Below are positions 17,725 through 27,350 of a stretch of DNA of 63,916 bases, piece by piece (the stretch's first letter is position 1; each line of letters opens with the position of its first letter). The notes below the pieces were generated by a model that was not told where the DNA came from, ran no database searches, and saw only the letters and a list, made by a program, of their open reading frames with translations. Source of the DNA: Limnothrix sp. FACHB-406 (GTDB lineage Bacteria; Cyanobacteriota; Cyanobacteriia; CACIAM-69d); assembly GCF_014698235.1 (NCBI RefSeq), contig NZ_JACJSP010000025.1, positions 1-63,916 of the forward strand, given 5' to 3'. Made by a program: the position numbers and the translations under genes.

Positions 17725-18004
17725 GAAGTCCTCCAACTATCCAGAAAGATTTGCAATAAGGGAGGCTAAACAAAGGGGGTACGTCGATCGCCACCCCCGC
17801 TTCAGCCCATCAGGCTTGATTTATTGAGAAAACTATTCAATTAGAGTTTAGTGGATCTTGGCACACTTGCATCAAGGCGATTGAAAGAGTTTGCAGGAGG
17901 TTGCCTGCGCACAGTTGGATGGGTTAACGGCGAATTAACGTTTGATTAATGGGGCGATCGGTTATGGATTGCCCTTTAGCCACTCATTCCCCTCCTCTCT
18001 CGCA

Positions 18005-19066
18005 ATGCAAATTTGCGTCGAACGTTTCACGGTCACCAAGCGATCACCCCTCACCATCAGTCGCGGCACAAACCACGGCAACACCAATCTCTGGCTGCGG
18101 ATCTTTGCAGAGGGCTACGAAGGGTGGGGCGAGGCTTCCCCGGTGGTGCATGGGGCCCACGCCCAAACCACTGAGGCCTTGGCCAAGGCTCTGGAGTCGA
18201 TCGGGCCGCAACTGGCCGGCTGCCACCCACTCGATCGCCAGCAAATTGCCGATCGGGTGCGCTCATTGCCCTCGGCGGCGCGGGCGGCGATCGATCTGGC
18301 CCTGTGGGATTGGGCGGGCAAGCGATCGGGATTGCCCCTCTGGCAACTGTGGGGAGGCGATCGGGAACGGATTCCGCCCATTTCCGTAACAATCGGGATT
18401 GGCTCTCCGGCGGCGGCCCGGGAGCGGGTTCAACAGTGGCGATCGGTGATTGAAACCCCTTGGCTGAAGTTGAAGCTCGGTAGCCCCGAGGGGTTGGCGG
18501 CCGATCGGGCCCTGGTGGAAGCCGTGTTGGCAGAAGCCCCAACGGCCAAAATTTTGGTGGATGCCAATGGGGGTTGGGACTTGGCCGGGGCGATCGAGAT
18601 GGCCCGCTGGTTAGCCGATCGGGGCGTGGTGTATCTGGAACAGCCCTTGCCCGTGGGCCAAGAAACCCAACTCGCGGAGCTGAAGGCGCGATCGCCCCTC
18701 CCGATTTTTGTGGATGAAAGCTGTTTTGATGAGCGAGATATTCCGCAGCTTGCGCCCCACATCCACGGCATCAACATCAAGCTGATGAAATCCGGCGGTC
18801 TGACAGCGGCCACAAGGCTGGTGGCCACGGCGCGGGCCTGTGGCTTGCAAGTGATGTTTGGCTGCTATTCCGACAGTGCCTTGGCCAACACCGCTGCCTT
18901 GCAGTTGGGCCCCTGGGCCGATTACTTGGACTTGGATAGCCATCTGAATTTGATGGACGATCCCTTTGTGGGCGCGGCGATTGCGCCCGGTGGTCGATTG
19001 TTGCCCCCGATCGAGCCAGGGCTAGGGGTGCAACGGCGCGATCAACCCGCCATTGAAGAGCCTTAG
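18005..19066 (+). CDS. Enolase-superfamily dipeptide epimerase (L-Ala-D/L-Glu epimerase-like)
   Basis: About 353 residues of the muconate-lactonizing/dipeptide-epimerase branch. The catalytic lysine pair is in WLKLKLG. The metal ligands are in VDANGGW (Asp), YLEQPLP (Glu) and VDESCF (Asp), and the second catalytic lysine is in INIKLMKSGG. Such enzymes epimerise L-Ala-D-Glu from peptidoglycan turnover. o-Succinylbenzoate synthase is an alternative, but IKLMKSGGL and the short N terminus favour the epimerase. The ATG at 18005 fits the family start MQICVERFTV better than the earlier in-frame ATG near 17942. Confidence 0.85.
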   Translation: MQICVERFTVTKRSPLTISRGTNHGNTNLWLRIFAEGYEGWGEASPVVHGAHAQTTEALAKALESIGPQLAGCHPLDRQQIADRVRSLPSAARAAIDLALWDWAGKRSGLPLWQLWGGDRERIPPISVTIGIGSPAAARERVQQWRSVIETPWLKLKLGSPEGLAADRALVEAVLAEAPTAKILVDANGGWDLAGAIEMARWLADRGVVYLEQPLPVGQETQLAELKARSPLPIFVDESCFDERDIPQLAPHIHGINIKLMKSGGLTAATRLVATARACGLQVMFGCYSDSALANTAALQLGPWADYLDLDSHLNLMDDPFVGAAIAPGGRLLPPIEPGLGVQRRDQPAIEEP

Positions 19067-19114
19067 GCAGAGACAGCGCCCGATCGAAGCGGTTGATCGA
19101 AGCAGTTGGCAGAT

Positions 19115-19690
19115 CTAGGCCGTCGGGGCCGGTGAAATCAACGACACAACCACGATCGAACCCTCGCCTTGGGCCACCTCCGCTCGCAAGTTGGGGCCAA
19201 AGAAGCGCTCAATCTTGTCCCGCTTGGTCTGCCAGGTTTCAAAGGGCATTTTTGGAGATTCAAACTCCAGGATCAGCCCATAGTCTCCTTGCAAGTCCAC
19301 CTCTTCCACGCTGACCAGTTTGGGCCGTTCAGGATCCGTGGGAGCCAAGCCCAAACGCTCCAGCGCCAAGGAAAGATGGGCCTCTTCACCGTAGCGATAA
19401 CGGGTCACATCCTTGCGCACCTGGTTTTGGGTGGGGGTGGCCAGGCGATCGCGCAGGGCAACGACCTCCGAAGACGTGGGAGTTTTGTAGGGGGCTGGTT
19501 TCAACTCCGCAGCCTTCAGGGCCAAGCCCCCCAACAGCACCGGCACGCCGTAAAAAAAGGTGATCAGATTCAGGGTTGAGTTACCAATGACATAGGCCAC
19601 TGCCGCGATCGCCGTTAAGGCTCCACCGGCATAGAGCAAAATTCGAGCAAGGGGAAGGCTGCCAAACACGATCGCGTTCCGGGTATTCAT
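19115..19690 (-). CDS. DUF2854 membrane protein
   Basis: A 191-residue protein with two predicted membrane helices (about 12-30 and 38-57) followed by a soluble domain (DVTRYRYGEEAHLSLALERLGL). It belongs to DUF2854, conserved in cyanobacteria and plastids, with no established function. It starts at an ATG at 19690 and converges with the epimerase gene. Confidence 0.8.
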   Translation of the reverse strand: MNTRNAIVFGSLPLARILLYAGGALTAIAAVAYVIGNSTLNLITFFYGVPVLLGGLALKAAELKPAPYKTPTSSEVVALRDRLATPTQNQVRKDVTRYRYGEEAHLSLALERLGLAPTDPERPKLVSVEEVDLQGDYGLILEFESPKMPFETWQTKRDKIERFFGPNLRAEVAQGEGSIVVVSLISPAPTA

Positions 19691-19840
19691 TAACTAATGT
19701 AAATTCTGAGATGGAATGGCCCATTCGTCTAGCGGACGGGACGATCCCCAACTCCGCACCGACAGGACTGGATAACCGACCCGAACCCTTTTGCCCCCAA
19801 CCCTTTAGAACGCTTTCGTAAAGCTGAGGATGACTGTGCC

Positions 19841-20029
19841 ATGGATGTGCAAGTGCTGAAAGATCAGGTGCGATCGATTGCGGCCAAACGAGATTATTTA
19901 TTGTCGCTGCTCGATCGAGCCGATTTGGGCCCGATTCGGATTGACGTGAACCAGGCCTTGGAAGAGTTGGATGATTTGATTGCGGAATATGAGGAAGCCT
20001 TTCCCGGCGAGGCAATTCCCCAGGTCTAA
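19841..20029 (+). CDS. Small conserved helical protein
   Basis: A 62-residue acidic protein (MDVQVLKDQVRSIAAKRDYL...). It is predicted to be two amphipathic helices with a coiled-coil look (ALEELDDLIAEYEEAFPGE). Similar short proteins are common in cyanobacteria, but I cannot name a function. It stands alone between divergent and convergent neighbours and is followed by a hairpin. Confidence 0.6.
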   Translation: MDVQVLKDQVRSIAAKRDYLLSLLDRADLGPIRIDVNQALEELDDLIAEYEEAFPGEAIPQV

Positions 20030-20090
20030 TTCCCCAAACCTGGGGGGCGCGATCAATCCGCAATCCCATCGGTAGCGGGGCCCCGCAGGA

Positions 20091-20110
20091 GACCCTAAAA
20101 ACGTAGGGTC
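20091..20110. terminator. Hairpin between convergent genes
   Basis: GACCCTA (20091-20097), loop AAAACG and TAGGGTC (20104-20110) form a 7-bp stem followed by TTAAAAG on the plus strand. It sits between the 62-residue gene and the end of the oxidoreductase on the other strand. The T tract is weak, so termination is only probable. GCGGGGCCCCGC nearby (20075-20086) is a second palindrome. Confidence 0.45.
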
Positions 20111-20126
20111 TTAAAAGTAAGGGGCC

Positions 20127-21215
20127 TTAAAAACAGTGGACTAGCAGTTCTTGGGCGGCAGATAGTCCCGATCGCATTGCCGCTTCTAGGGATTGTCCCG
20201 GCGGATGAGCTGCACACCAGTCCCCCGCCACCGCCAGGGCCCGATCGGGATCAATCCAACACCCCTCATCCAGCGGATTTCGGGCGATCGCGTAGCGCCA
20301 ACGGTGTACCTGAATCCATTCGGGCTGTTGCAGGTGCAAGCCCAGATCGGCCCCGGCGCGATCGAGCAGCGCTTGCCCCACGGCCTCCAGCGTTGGCACA
20401 TCCCACAGCCGCTCGGCCACCGCAGCCGAACTTTGCAACAGCAACACCGGTTGCCCCATGGCCCAGATCCCGTCGGCCTTGCTGTCTTCGCGGGCTAACC
20501 AGCGCCAATCGGTGGGAATTTGGGCCCGAATTCCCTGCCAAGCTTCCCCATTGGGCAACTGCAATTCCCGATCGGGGCCATAGGCGGCCGTGACGCTGAA
20601 GCAGGGATCGAAGGTCACTTGGCGGGCCCGCTTGGCCCAGTCGGGGGCCACCGACTCCAGCAAGTCCGCCGCCTGGGGAGCCGGAATGGCCAGCACGATC
20701 GCCCCAGCAGTCCAAAATTCCTGCTGTTGCTCCGGTTCGATCGCCGCCGGAAAATCACACTGAATTGTCCAAGGTTCTCCCGGTTTTTCTGGAGCCGTCA
20801 GGGCAATGGCCCGGTGGCCACGGGCGATCGTTAGCCCCGCTGCCAATTGTTTGGCCGCAACGCTCAAACCAGCGGGCATGGCCCAGCGTTGATCCCCCGG
20901 AATGGTTCGCAAGCCCTCGGCGGTCAGGTGATGGAGCGGTTGGGGCCAAGGTTGCAGGTCGCTGGTGTTTTGCAGTTCCTGGATCCAAGCTTCCGTTAAG
21001 GGCCCCTGAGGTTCCAGGTAGGGCACGCCTCGATCGGCCCGACTGTCCAAATGGCGACGGGTATTTAGCCGCCCACCCAAGCCCCGGGACTTTTCCAGCA
21101 CCACGACCGATCGCCCGGCCGTTTGCAGTTGGCGGGCTGCCGTGAGTCCCGCCAACCCTGCGCCAATCACCGCGACAGAATGAGAGGGAGTTAAAGTCGG
21201 GGGAAGCGTTGTCAT
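20127..21215 (-). CDS. FAD-dependent amine-oxidase-like oxidoreductase
   Basis: A 362-residue flavoprotein. The dinucleotide-binding GxGxxG motif is VIGAGLAGLTAARQL (about 16-30), followed by VVVLEKSRGLGGRLNTRR, the RGGR-type flavin motif of the renalase/amine-oxidase group. The C-terminal FAD motif is ALAVAGDWCAAHPPGQSLEAA. The substrate is unknown. It starts at an ATG at 21215. Confidence 0.8.
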   Translation of the reverse strand: MTTLPPTLTPSHSVAVIGAGLAGLTAARQLQTAGRSVVVLEKSRGLGGRLNTRRHLDSRADRGVPYLEPQGPLTEAWIQELQNTSDLQPWPQPLHHLTAEGLRTIPGDQRWAMPAGLSVAAKQLAAGLTIARGHRAIALTAPEKPGEPWTIQCDFPAAIEPEQQQEFWTAGAIVLAIPAPQAADLLESVAPDWAKRARQVTFDPCFSVTAAYGPDRELQLPNGEAWQGIRAQIPTDWRWLAREDSKADGIWAMGQPVLLLQSSAAVAERLWDVPTLEAVGQALLDRAGADLGLHLQQPEWIQVHRWRYAIARNPLDEGCWIDPDRALAVAGDWCAAHPPGQSLEAAMRSGLSAAQELLVHCF

Positions 21216-21640
21216 AGGGACTTGATATCGGGGCGATCGGGCCAGGAATTTTACGGAGACTTTGCGTTATTTTTGGGGCAACCCAGCAGCACGGGCTAAA
21301 CGGCCAAGCCCATGGTCAGGGTTACCGGAACTTCAGACACTAAGACGAAATGCAAAGAAAATCTAAAGATTGTAGCGAGATTTAGCGCGATCTTACGTCA
21401 AGGCCATGGGCGTTTTCCCATCCCTTTGTACAATGGGGCTGACCCCAGGGCAAAGCAAATTTAGGCGTTGAGTTGCCATTCCTGCGCCCTTGTGTGACAC
21501 CTTTGGGAGCGATTGGCGCTAACTCTCACCCAAGCCATAGAAACCAAGCCATAAACAGGCTATTAGCGAGCCATTCATTGGCAATTCAAACGCTATTTAA
21601 ACGCTGGCAATCACGCTGGAAATGATGCGGAGTTGGGGCT
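21216..21640. other. Gene-free divergent promoter region
   Basis: This 425-base spacer separates divergent genes. A TACAAT box at 21429-21434 is a plausible -10 for a rightward transcript, but no matching -35 is obvious. GGAG about 9 bases before the GTG at 21641 is the ribosome-binding site of the next gene. No RNA gene or repeat was recognised. Confidence 0.4.
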
Positions 21641-22489
21641 GTGGACGAACTGCGAGCAGCATTGGAATTAGCAACTAATGACGAGTTGCGCGAACTGACG
21701 GAGATGCTGTTCGCGCGGAAGTTTAACCCCTTGGACTACGTTGCTACGCCCGATCCCCTGTCGGTGCAGAGCCGCGATCGGGAAGCTTGGTTGGACGCGA
21801 TCGACCGCCGATTTCGCTACTTGGCCGCCGATGGGCTAACGGTGTTGCGGGGGCGGTTCCATGAGGTGACCTACCGCGATGTGTTGGTCAGGGTTTGCCA
21901 ACATTTGCGATTGCCCTACGGTGAAACCTGGACGGCAACGGAGCTGGAGGCGGAAATTTTTCTGCATTTGCTCGATCGAGCCTGGAAGCGATTGCCCAAG
22001 CGCCAGCGGGCCGCCCTGACCAAGGACTTGCAACGGTCGATCGCCACGATTCCCGGTGTGGATGCCATTCCCGCAACCCTGCGGCGCGATCCGGTGCGGC
22101 TGCTGTTGGAAGGGGGCAGCGCGATCGCCCTGGATGCGGTGGTGCGGCCCCTGGTGTTGCGGCAAATTGCCCAGCAGTTTGTAACCCACATGGTGCGATA
22201 TCAGTCGGCCCAGGTGGCGATCGCGGCTTCCGGCGGCGCGGCGGCGGCCCTGGAAACCCAAGTGGCGGCCAAGATGGCCCAACGGGGAATGATGATGACG
22301 GCCGCTCGCTATGGTGCTGCGCAAACGGTGTTGGCGGTGATGGGGCCCCTGATGTGGGGCTGGTTTTTTGCGGATTTGGGTTGGCGAACGATCGCCACCA
22401 ACTACGGGCGGATTGTGCCAGCGGTGTTTGCCCTGGCCCAAATTCGGATGACACGCGGCGATGACGCGATCGCCTACGGATTTGCCTAG
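21641..22489 (+). CDS. YaaW family protein
   Basis: A 282-residue protein starting at GTG, with GGAG upstream. N-terminal ALELATNDELRELTEMLFARKFNPLDYV is the DUF3944-like motif of the YaaW family. The middle helical part (ATELEAEIFLHLLDRAWKRLP) resembles the Ubiq_cyt_C_chap region. The C-terminal half is hydrophobic and small-residue rich (VLAVMGPLMWGWFFADLGWRTIA), suggesting membrane association. The molecular role of the family is not established. It ends 16 bases before the O-antigen-ligase-like gene, probably one transcript. Confidence 0.78.
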   Translation: MDELRAALELATNDELRELTEMLFARKFNPLDYVATPDPLSVQSRDREAWLDAIDRRFRYLAADGLTVLRGRFHEVTYRDVLVRVCQHLRLPYGETWTATELEAEIFLHLLDRAWKRLPKRQRAALTKDLQRSIATIPGVDAIPATLRRDPVRLLLEGGSAIALDAVVRPLVLRQIAQQFVTHMVRYQSAQVAIAASGGAAAALETQVAAKMAQRGMMMTAARYGAAQTVLAVMGPLMWGWFFADLGWRTIATNYGRIVPAVFALAQIRMTRGDDAIAYGFA

Positions 22490-22505
22490 GGAGCGAGCCT
22501 AGGCC

Positions 22506-23828
22506 ATGGGGAAGTTGGCCGCGCTGGGGCGGGTTTGGCTGTGGCCCACGCGCTCGATTGTGATTGACCCGGCCCTGTTGGGGCCTTGGGCGGGGCTTTG
22601 GTGGGGGCTGTTGGTGTTGCCCCTGAGTCCGGCCTTGGGAGCGGTGGCGATTGGGCTGGGGATCATTGCCACCTATTGGCAACGCTGGAATGCAATTCGG
22701 CGCGATCGGCTGGTTTGGGCCTGGGGGGCGATCGGCCTGGTGATGTTGCTGTCCTTGCCCGGTTCGCCCAACTTGGAACGGGCGGCGTTGGGGCTGGCGA
22801 ATTTCTTACCGTTTTTTTGGGCCTTTGGGGCCTTCAGCCAACTGATCACCCATCGATCGCACCTGCGGCCCTTGGCTCAGGCGATCGTGTGGGGTTGCCT
22901 GCCCGCCGTGGGGTTGGGGTTGGGGCAACTGTTTGGGGGATGGCGCGGCCCGGTGCGCATCGTGCCGGTGATTGACTGGATTTTAGCTGCGGGCGGCAAT
23001 CCGCCAGGGCGACTGTCTTCGGCGTTTGAATATGCCAACGTGACCGCCAGCTACTTTGGGGTAGCGCTGGTGCTGGCCTTGGGGTTGTTGGTGATGGATC
23101 GGGAACGGCAGCGACAAGCGCAAACCCACCGATCGACCCATGCCGCCCTCGGTTGGGGGGTGATCCTGGGCAATGGATTATCAGTGCTTTTGCTGCTGGG
23201 GGCGATCGGGCTGACAGACTCTCGCAGTGGTTGGGCCCTGGCCGCGATCGACCTGTTGGCTACGGGACTATACGTTGGTTGGTTTTGGTTGTTGGCCCTG
23301 GCGGGCGGGGCGATCGCCTTGGCGCTGGGGGCGGCCTTTGGCCCGGAACCGGCCGCCGGGCCCCTGAGGGCGATCGTCCCGAAGGCCATTTGGGGCCGGC
23401 TGAATGATGCCCTTTATCCCGATCGCCCCGAAGCGACCCTGCGCCGGAGTCAGTGGGACTTTGCTTGGAATTTGGCAGCCCAACGGCCCTGGACGGGTTG
23501 GGGTCTGGGAAACTTCACAGGACTGTATCAACAGGCCACGGGCAATTGGCTGGGCCATCCCCACAACTTGGCCCTGATGTTGGCCATGGAAACGGGCTGG
23601 CCAGCGGCTTTGGGGCTGATTTGCCTCTGTGGCTGGATCATGGCCCAGTTCACCCGGGCGATCGGTCGTTGGGGCGATCGGGACTCCCAAACCCGTTTAG
23701 CCGCTTGGGGCTTGGGATTCGCCAATCTCGCCGCTTACCATCTCTTGGATGTCACCCTGTTTGATTTGCGGGTGAATTTATTGGGCTGGGTGTTGTTAGC
23801 GGGAATGCATGGCTTGCTCAAGGCCTAG
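22506..23828 (+). CDS. O-antigen ligase/polymerase (Wzy_C) family membrane protein
   Basis: A 440-residue polytopic protein with about ten or more hydrophobic segments. The Wzy_C/O-antigen-ligase signature is in the large central loop and after it: RLSSAFEYANVTASYFG, TDSRSGWAL, and RPWTGWGLGNF followed by HPHNLALMLAMETGW. The family polymerises or ligates lipid-linked glycans at the periplasmic face. It follows the YaaW gene closely. It adds to the polysaccharide genes of the window, but no glycosyltransferase cluster surrounds it. Confidence 0.82.
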   Translation: MGKLAALGRVWLWPTRSIVIDPALLGPWAGLWWGLLVLPLSPALGAVAIGLGIIATYWQRWNAIRRDRLVWAWGAIGLVMLLSLPGSPNLERAALGLANFLPFFWAFGAFSQLITHRSHLRPLAQAIVWGCLPAVGLGLGQLFGGWRGPVRIVPVIDWILAAGGNPPGRLSSAFEYANVTASYFGVALVLALGLLVMDRERQRQAQTHRSTHAALGWGVILGNGLSVLLLLGAIGLTDSRSGWALAAIDLLATGLYVGWFWLLALAGGAIALALGAAFGPEPAAGPLRAIVPKAIWGRLNDALYPDRPEATLRRSQWDFAWNLAAQRPWTGWGLGNFTGLYQQATGNWLGHPHNLALMLAMETGWPAALGLICLCGWIMAQFTRAIGRWGDRDSQTRLAAWGLGFANLAAYHLLDVTLFDLRVNLLGWVLLAGMHGLLKA

Positions 23829-23917
23829 GCCGGTTGTGGCAACCATGGACTGACAGGGGCTGGGATCGGTTGCCAAAGCGGATGGCCCCGAAACCCAGCC
23901 CATTGAGCGCCTAACGC

Positions 23918-26041
23918 CTAAACTGCCAGTTCGTAGGGGCTTTCCAGCTTGTCCAACTGCCGCATCAGCAGGCTCAGGAACAGACCCACATCGGTCACCA
24001 CGCCCACGGACTCCAGGGAGCCACGATCGGCCAGTTTCGTCACCACCGCCGGGTTGATGTCCACGCAAACCAGCTTCACACCCGCTGGGGTCATGTTGCC
24101 CACCCCGATCGAGTGGAGCATGGAAGACAGCATGATGATGGTGTCTGCCCCTTCCAGTAGTTGGGCGTAGGCTTGCTGGGCTTCCACCATGTCCGTCACC
24201 GTATCCGGCAAGGGGCCATCATCGCGGATTGATCCCGCCAGCACAAAGGGCACATCCTGTTTGACGCACTCATACATGATCCCGTTGGTCAACACGCCCT
24301 GTTCCACGGCCTTGGCAATGTTGCCGCAACGGCGAATGGTGTTGATCGTCTTCAGGTGGTGGCGGTGGCCGCCGCGCACAGCGATTCCTTGCTTCATGTC
24401 CACCCCCAAGGAAGTGCCCATCAAGGCCTGTTCCATGTCGTGAACAGCGATCGCGTTGCCGCCCAACAAGGCATGGACATAGCCTTCGCGAATCAGCCGC
24501 GAAAGGTGCTCACCGCCGCCCGTGTGGATCACCACCGGCCCCGCAACCACAACGGTTTTGCCGCGCCGCTCCCGCACCTGGCGCAGTTCCCAAGCAATTT
24601 GTTCCACCACCAGTTCCACGCGGCGCTCGCTGGAAACGCCGGATCCCATGAAGGTAAATTCCTGGGACTCGCGGGCCGTGCGATCGCCCCGGGCTTCGGC
24701 CTTGCGCACCGTGCGGATCCCGTCAATGCCGGTCACCACATATTCACCCAACTCCAGATCCCGCAGCAGTTTGCAGCGAGCCACCGGTTGCCCTTCGTTC
24801 AGGCCCGAGATCGCGATCGCCCCGTCCATGCGTTGGTTTTGCAGACGCACCCACCGGCCTTGGATCCGCACTTCCGTGGGGTAAATGGTGGTGACGTAAA
24901 AGTCATCGGGAGCCACGCCGGGCAGCTCAATGGGTTCCAACTGAGCATCCCGCTCGGCGCGATCGTCCGGAGCCACGGCCCCCAGATCGATCAACTGAGC
25001 CATCAATTCTTCCATCACCTCATGGGACGGTGCGGAAACCTTGATCCGAGCGGCGGAGGTGCTTTGGCGCTGCTCACCCAACCGGAAATCCAACACTTGG
25101 AAGCTGCCGCCCCCTTCCACAATCAAGTCCAGGGCGCGGTTAATTAGCCCCGAGTCCAGCAAGTGCCCTTGCATTTGAATCACACGGGTTTCAACGCCGG
25201 CCACCGCATGGCGATCTTCCATCACCGGCTCATTCACCCGCAGGGTCAGGCACTTGGCCGCGCCACCCGCCTTCAGGAATTCCGTGAGGGGCGTTTCCAC
25301 CACCTCAAACCCGGCCCGCGCCAGGGCGGATTTCAGGCTGTTGCTGGCCTTGTTCATGACCACCACTTGGCCCAGGTTCACGGAGTTGCAGGCAAAGTTC
25401 ACCGCGTCGGCTTCCTCGATCGCGATCCGCTTGGCCGCCGGAACCCGTCGCTCAATCAGTTGGTTGGAGTAGGCATCGAATGCACCGGGATAGTAGAGCA
25501 AGTAGCCGCCTTCGAGGGGACAGAAGCAGGTATCCAGGTGATAGAACCGCTCATCAACCAAGTGCAAAGACAGCACCTCAATATCCAGCCATTGGGCCAG
25601 GTAGGGATGCGAGTCCAATTCGGAGCGGAAGCCATAGCCCGCCCAGAGCCACCGCCCTTCGCGATCGAACAGGGCATCGCCGGCCCCTTCAAAGGGCAAA
25701 TCCTTGGGCAGTTCGTAAACCGTGAAGCCGTTTTGCTCAAACCAGGCTTTGAAGTAGGGTTCTTCACCCTGCCGTTCCTTGTGATAGAAGCGACTGAGAA
25801 CGGCCTTGTCTCCCAGCACCAGGCCGGCGTTGGCGGTGAACACCATGTCGGGCCAACCTTTGGCCGGTTCCACCAAATCGACGATCGCCCGAGCCTTGAG
25901 CACTTTGTAGAGTTTTTGCCACTGCTCCACTGCCCGATCGCGCGAGGACTTGTGGACATTGCCCTCCATCCAGGGATTAATCACATAATCCACGTCGTAG
26001 TGGTCAGGCGAGCACATCAGAATGCGAAGCTGGGCGGTCAT
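23918..26041 (-). CDS. argZ: Bifunctional arginine dihydrolase/ornithine cyclodeaminase
   Basis: A 707-residue enzyme of the cyanobacterial ArgZ/AgrE type. The N-terminal guanidine-modifying domain turns arginine into ornithine, CO2 and two ammonia. The expected catalytic residues are Asn71 (FTANAG), His168 (FYHLDT) and Cys264 (AAKCLTLR). The C-terminal TIGR00300/LOR-type domain (TFMGSGVSSERRVELVVEQ, IHTGGGEHLSRLI, VCVDINPAVVTKLADRG) converts ornithine to proline. Together they run the ornithine-ammonia cycle and cyanophycin-nitrogen release. It is a single gene starting at ATG 26041, with no cyanophycin genes alongside. Confidence 0.93.
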   Translation of the reverse strand: MTAQLRILMCSPDHYDVDYVINPWMEGNVHKSSRDRAVEQWQKLYKVLKARAIVDLVEPAKGWPDMVFTANAGLVLGDKAVLSRFYHKERQGEEPYFKAWFEQNGFTVYELPKDLPFEGAGDALFDREGRWLWAGYGFRSELDSHPYLAQWLDIEVLSLHLVDERFYHLDTCFCPLEGGYLLYYPGAFDAYSNQLIERRVPAAKRIAIEEADAVNFACNSVNLGQVVVMNKASNSLKSALARAGFEVVETPLTEFLKAGGAAKCLTLRVNEPVMEDRHAVAGVETRVIQMQGHLLDSGLINRALDLIVEGGGSFQVLDFRLGEQRQSTSAARIKVSAPSHEVMEELMAQLIDLGAVAPDDRAERDAQLEPIELPGVAPDDFYVTTIYPTEVRIQGRWVRLQNQRMDGAIAISGLNEGQPVARCKLLRDLELGEYVVTGIDGIRTVRKAEARGDRTARESQEFTFMGSGVSSERRVELVVEQIAWELRQVRERRGKTVVVAGPVVIHTGGGEHLSRLIREGYVHALLGGNAIAVHDMEQALMGTSLGVDMKQGIAVRGGHRHHLKTINTIRRCGNIAKAVEQGVLTNGIMYECVKQDVPFVLAGSIRDDGPLPDTVTDMVEAQQAYAQLLEGADTIIMLSSMLHSIGVGNMTPAGVKLVCVDINPAVVTKLADRGSLESVGVVTDVGLFLSLLMRQLDKLESPYELAV

Positions 26042-26255
26042 AACAGTGTCAGGTTGTGTGTAGGCCGAGGTTGAGCAAACAAGCCGTGGTCTAAACCCCG
26101 ATCCAAGCTTGAATCAGGGAGTGATTGGGGCGCGGGTTCTGTGGAGGTTATTCTAAAAAATGCCCCCGTTCCGCAAGGTTCACAGGCGACAGTTTTCAGA
26201 GTCATTTTCAGGGCCGAGGCTGGGGCGATCGGGTGCCGATGGGCACGGAAACGGC

Positions 26256-27350
26256 TCAGTGGGCAGGGGTTGAATCGGTTGGGTTGGGGGTTTCGGCGGG
26301 TTCTGTCTCTGGGGGAGAACTGATCGGGATCGGTCGCCAACGCCACCACCCGATCGCCCCCAACAACCCAATCATCAGGCCGCCAATGCCCACCCAACTG
26401 GGAACCCAAAACACCGCTTCGATCGTGGTGAGCGTGCCCGGTTCCAGAGTCCAAACCCAGCGGCCCTGTTGCCGTTGGGGGCTGGGGCGGTTGGGCTGGG
26501 TCGGGCCCGGTTGTCCTGCTTGGGGGTTCAAGTCGGGTTCCGGGTGGGGCCGTTGGATAGTGCTTTGGCCCCAATGGGGCACTCGCAAGCCAAATTGCCA
26601 ACGCAAGAGCCGGCTCGTGTCCACCAGGGCCAACTGCTCGCCGCCCAGGGCCGCCAGCGATCGCAAGTCCACCTCGTAGCGAAGTTGGTTTCGGACGGCG
26701 ACCAACCAATTTTGCTGCTGCAATTGGAACTGGCTGGGAAAGGCCAAGGGATCGAGCAAAGCCGGATCCGGCAACGAATCCCCATTCACCTTTGGCGTTT
26801 GATCGGCCAGCCGATCGCCCCCTCTGGCAATGGATCTCGTTTGGGCGGCGGTGGTCTGGTGGTCGGAGCGATCGCCCGACTTCGCCGCTTCTCGATCGAC
26901 GATTCCCAGGGTTTGGCTGAATGTCTGAAAGGTGGATTGTAAATCTTGCCCGTTCTGGAAGGGAATGGCGATCGTCAGGGTTCGATCGCTTTGCTCCAAC
27001 ACTTGACCCCCGATCGTCCTGGCTTGGGCGGCCCAGCGATCGAGCCAGGCCTTGGCCGTGACCTCGCCCCACACCTGCCACCCTTCACTCAGCCGCACCC
27101 TTTGCACCAATGCGCCATGGTTGGCATCCGGAAACCGCACCTCCGTATCCAAATCCACACAACCACCCAGCAGCACCAGCCAAACCACCAACAACAACAC
27201 CCGCAACGGGCGCAACCCCCACGCCCCCCTCGATCGCCCTCGACGTTGCCCAATGTTTGACCGCCTCCCGGTTTCCGTTAGCCCAGCGGGGCGAGGATGA
27301 ACGGTGGGGGCTGGGGTTGAGAGCGGCGATCGCTGCGGCATGATCCTCAT
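26256..27350 (-). CDS. DUF3153 lipoprotein
   Basis: A 364-residue protein. A long basic N-terminal segment precedes a hydrophobic stretch ending in a lipobox, LVLLGGC (Cys64), so the mature protein is probably a lipoprotein. DUF3153 (VDLDTEVRFPDANHGALVQRV, WLDRWAAQARTIGGQVL) follows. A low-complexity middle inserts into the domain, and a C-terminal membrane helix (about 321-340) ends in a short basic tail. The length of the N-terminal extension is doubtful, since the true start may lie closer to the lipobox. Function unknown; the family is cyanobacterial and plastid-related. Confidence 0.72.
   Translation of the reverse strand: MRIMPQRSPLSTPAPTVHPRPAGLTETGRRSNIGQRRGRSRGAWGLRPLRVLLLVVWLVLLGGCVDLDTEVRFPDANHGALVQRVRLSEGWQVWGEVTAKAWLDRWAAQARTIGGQVLEQSDRTLTIAIPFQNGQDLQSTFQTFSQTLGIVDREAAKSGDRSDHQTTAAQTRSIARGGDRLADQTPKVNGDSLPDPALLDPLAFPSQFQLQQQNWLVAVRNQLRYEVDLRSLAALGGEQLALVDTSRLLRWQFGLRVPHWGQSTIQRPHPEPDLNPQAGQPGPTQPNRPSPQRQQGRWVWTLEPGTLTTIEAVFWVPSWVGIGGLMIGLLGAIGWWRWRPIPISSPPETEPAETPNPTDSTPAH

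Noticed and set aside
19716-19745. tRNA-Glu-like 5' half (ATTCGTCTAGCGGACGGGAC)
   Set aside because: It resembles the D-arm of tRNA-Glu, but no anticodon stem, variable loop or T-arm (GGTTCGA-type) follows, and no acceptor pairing is seen.
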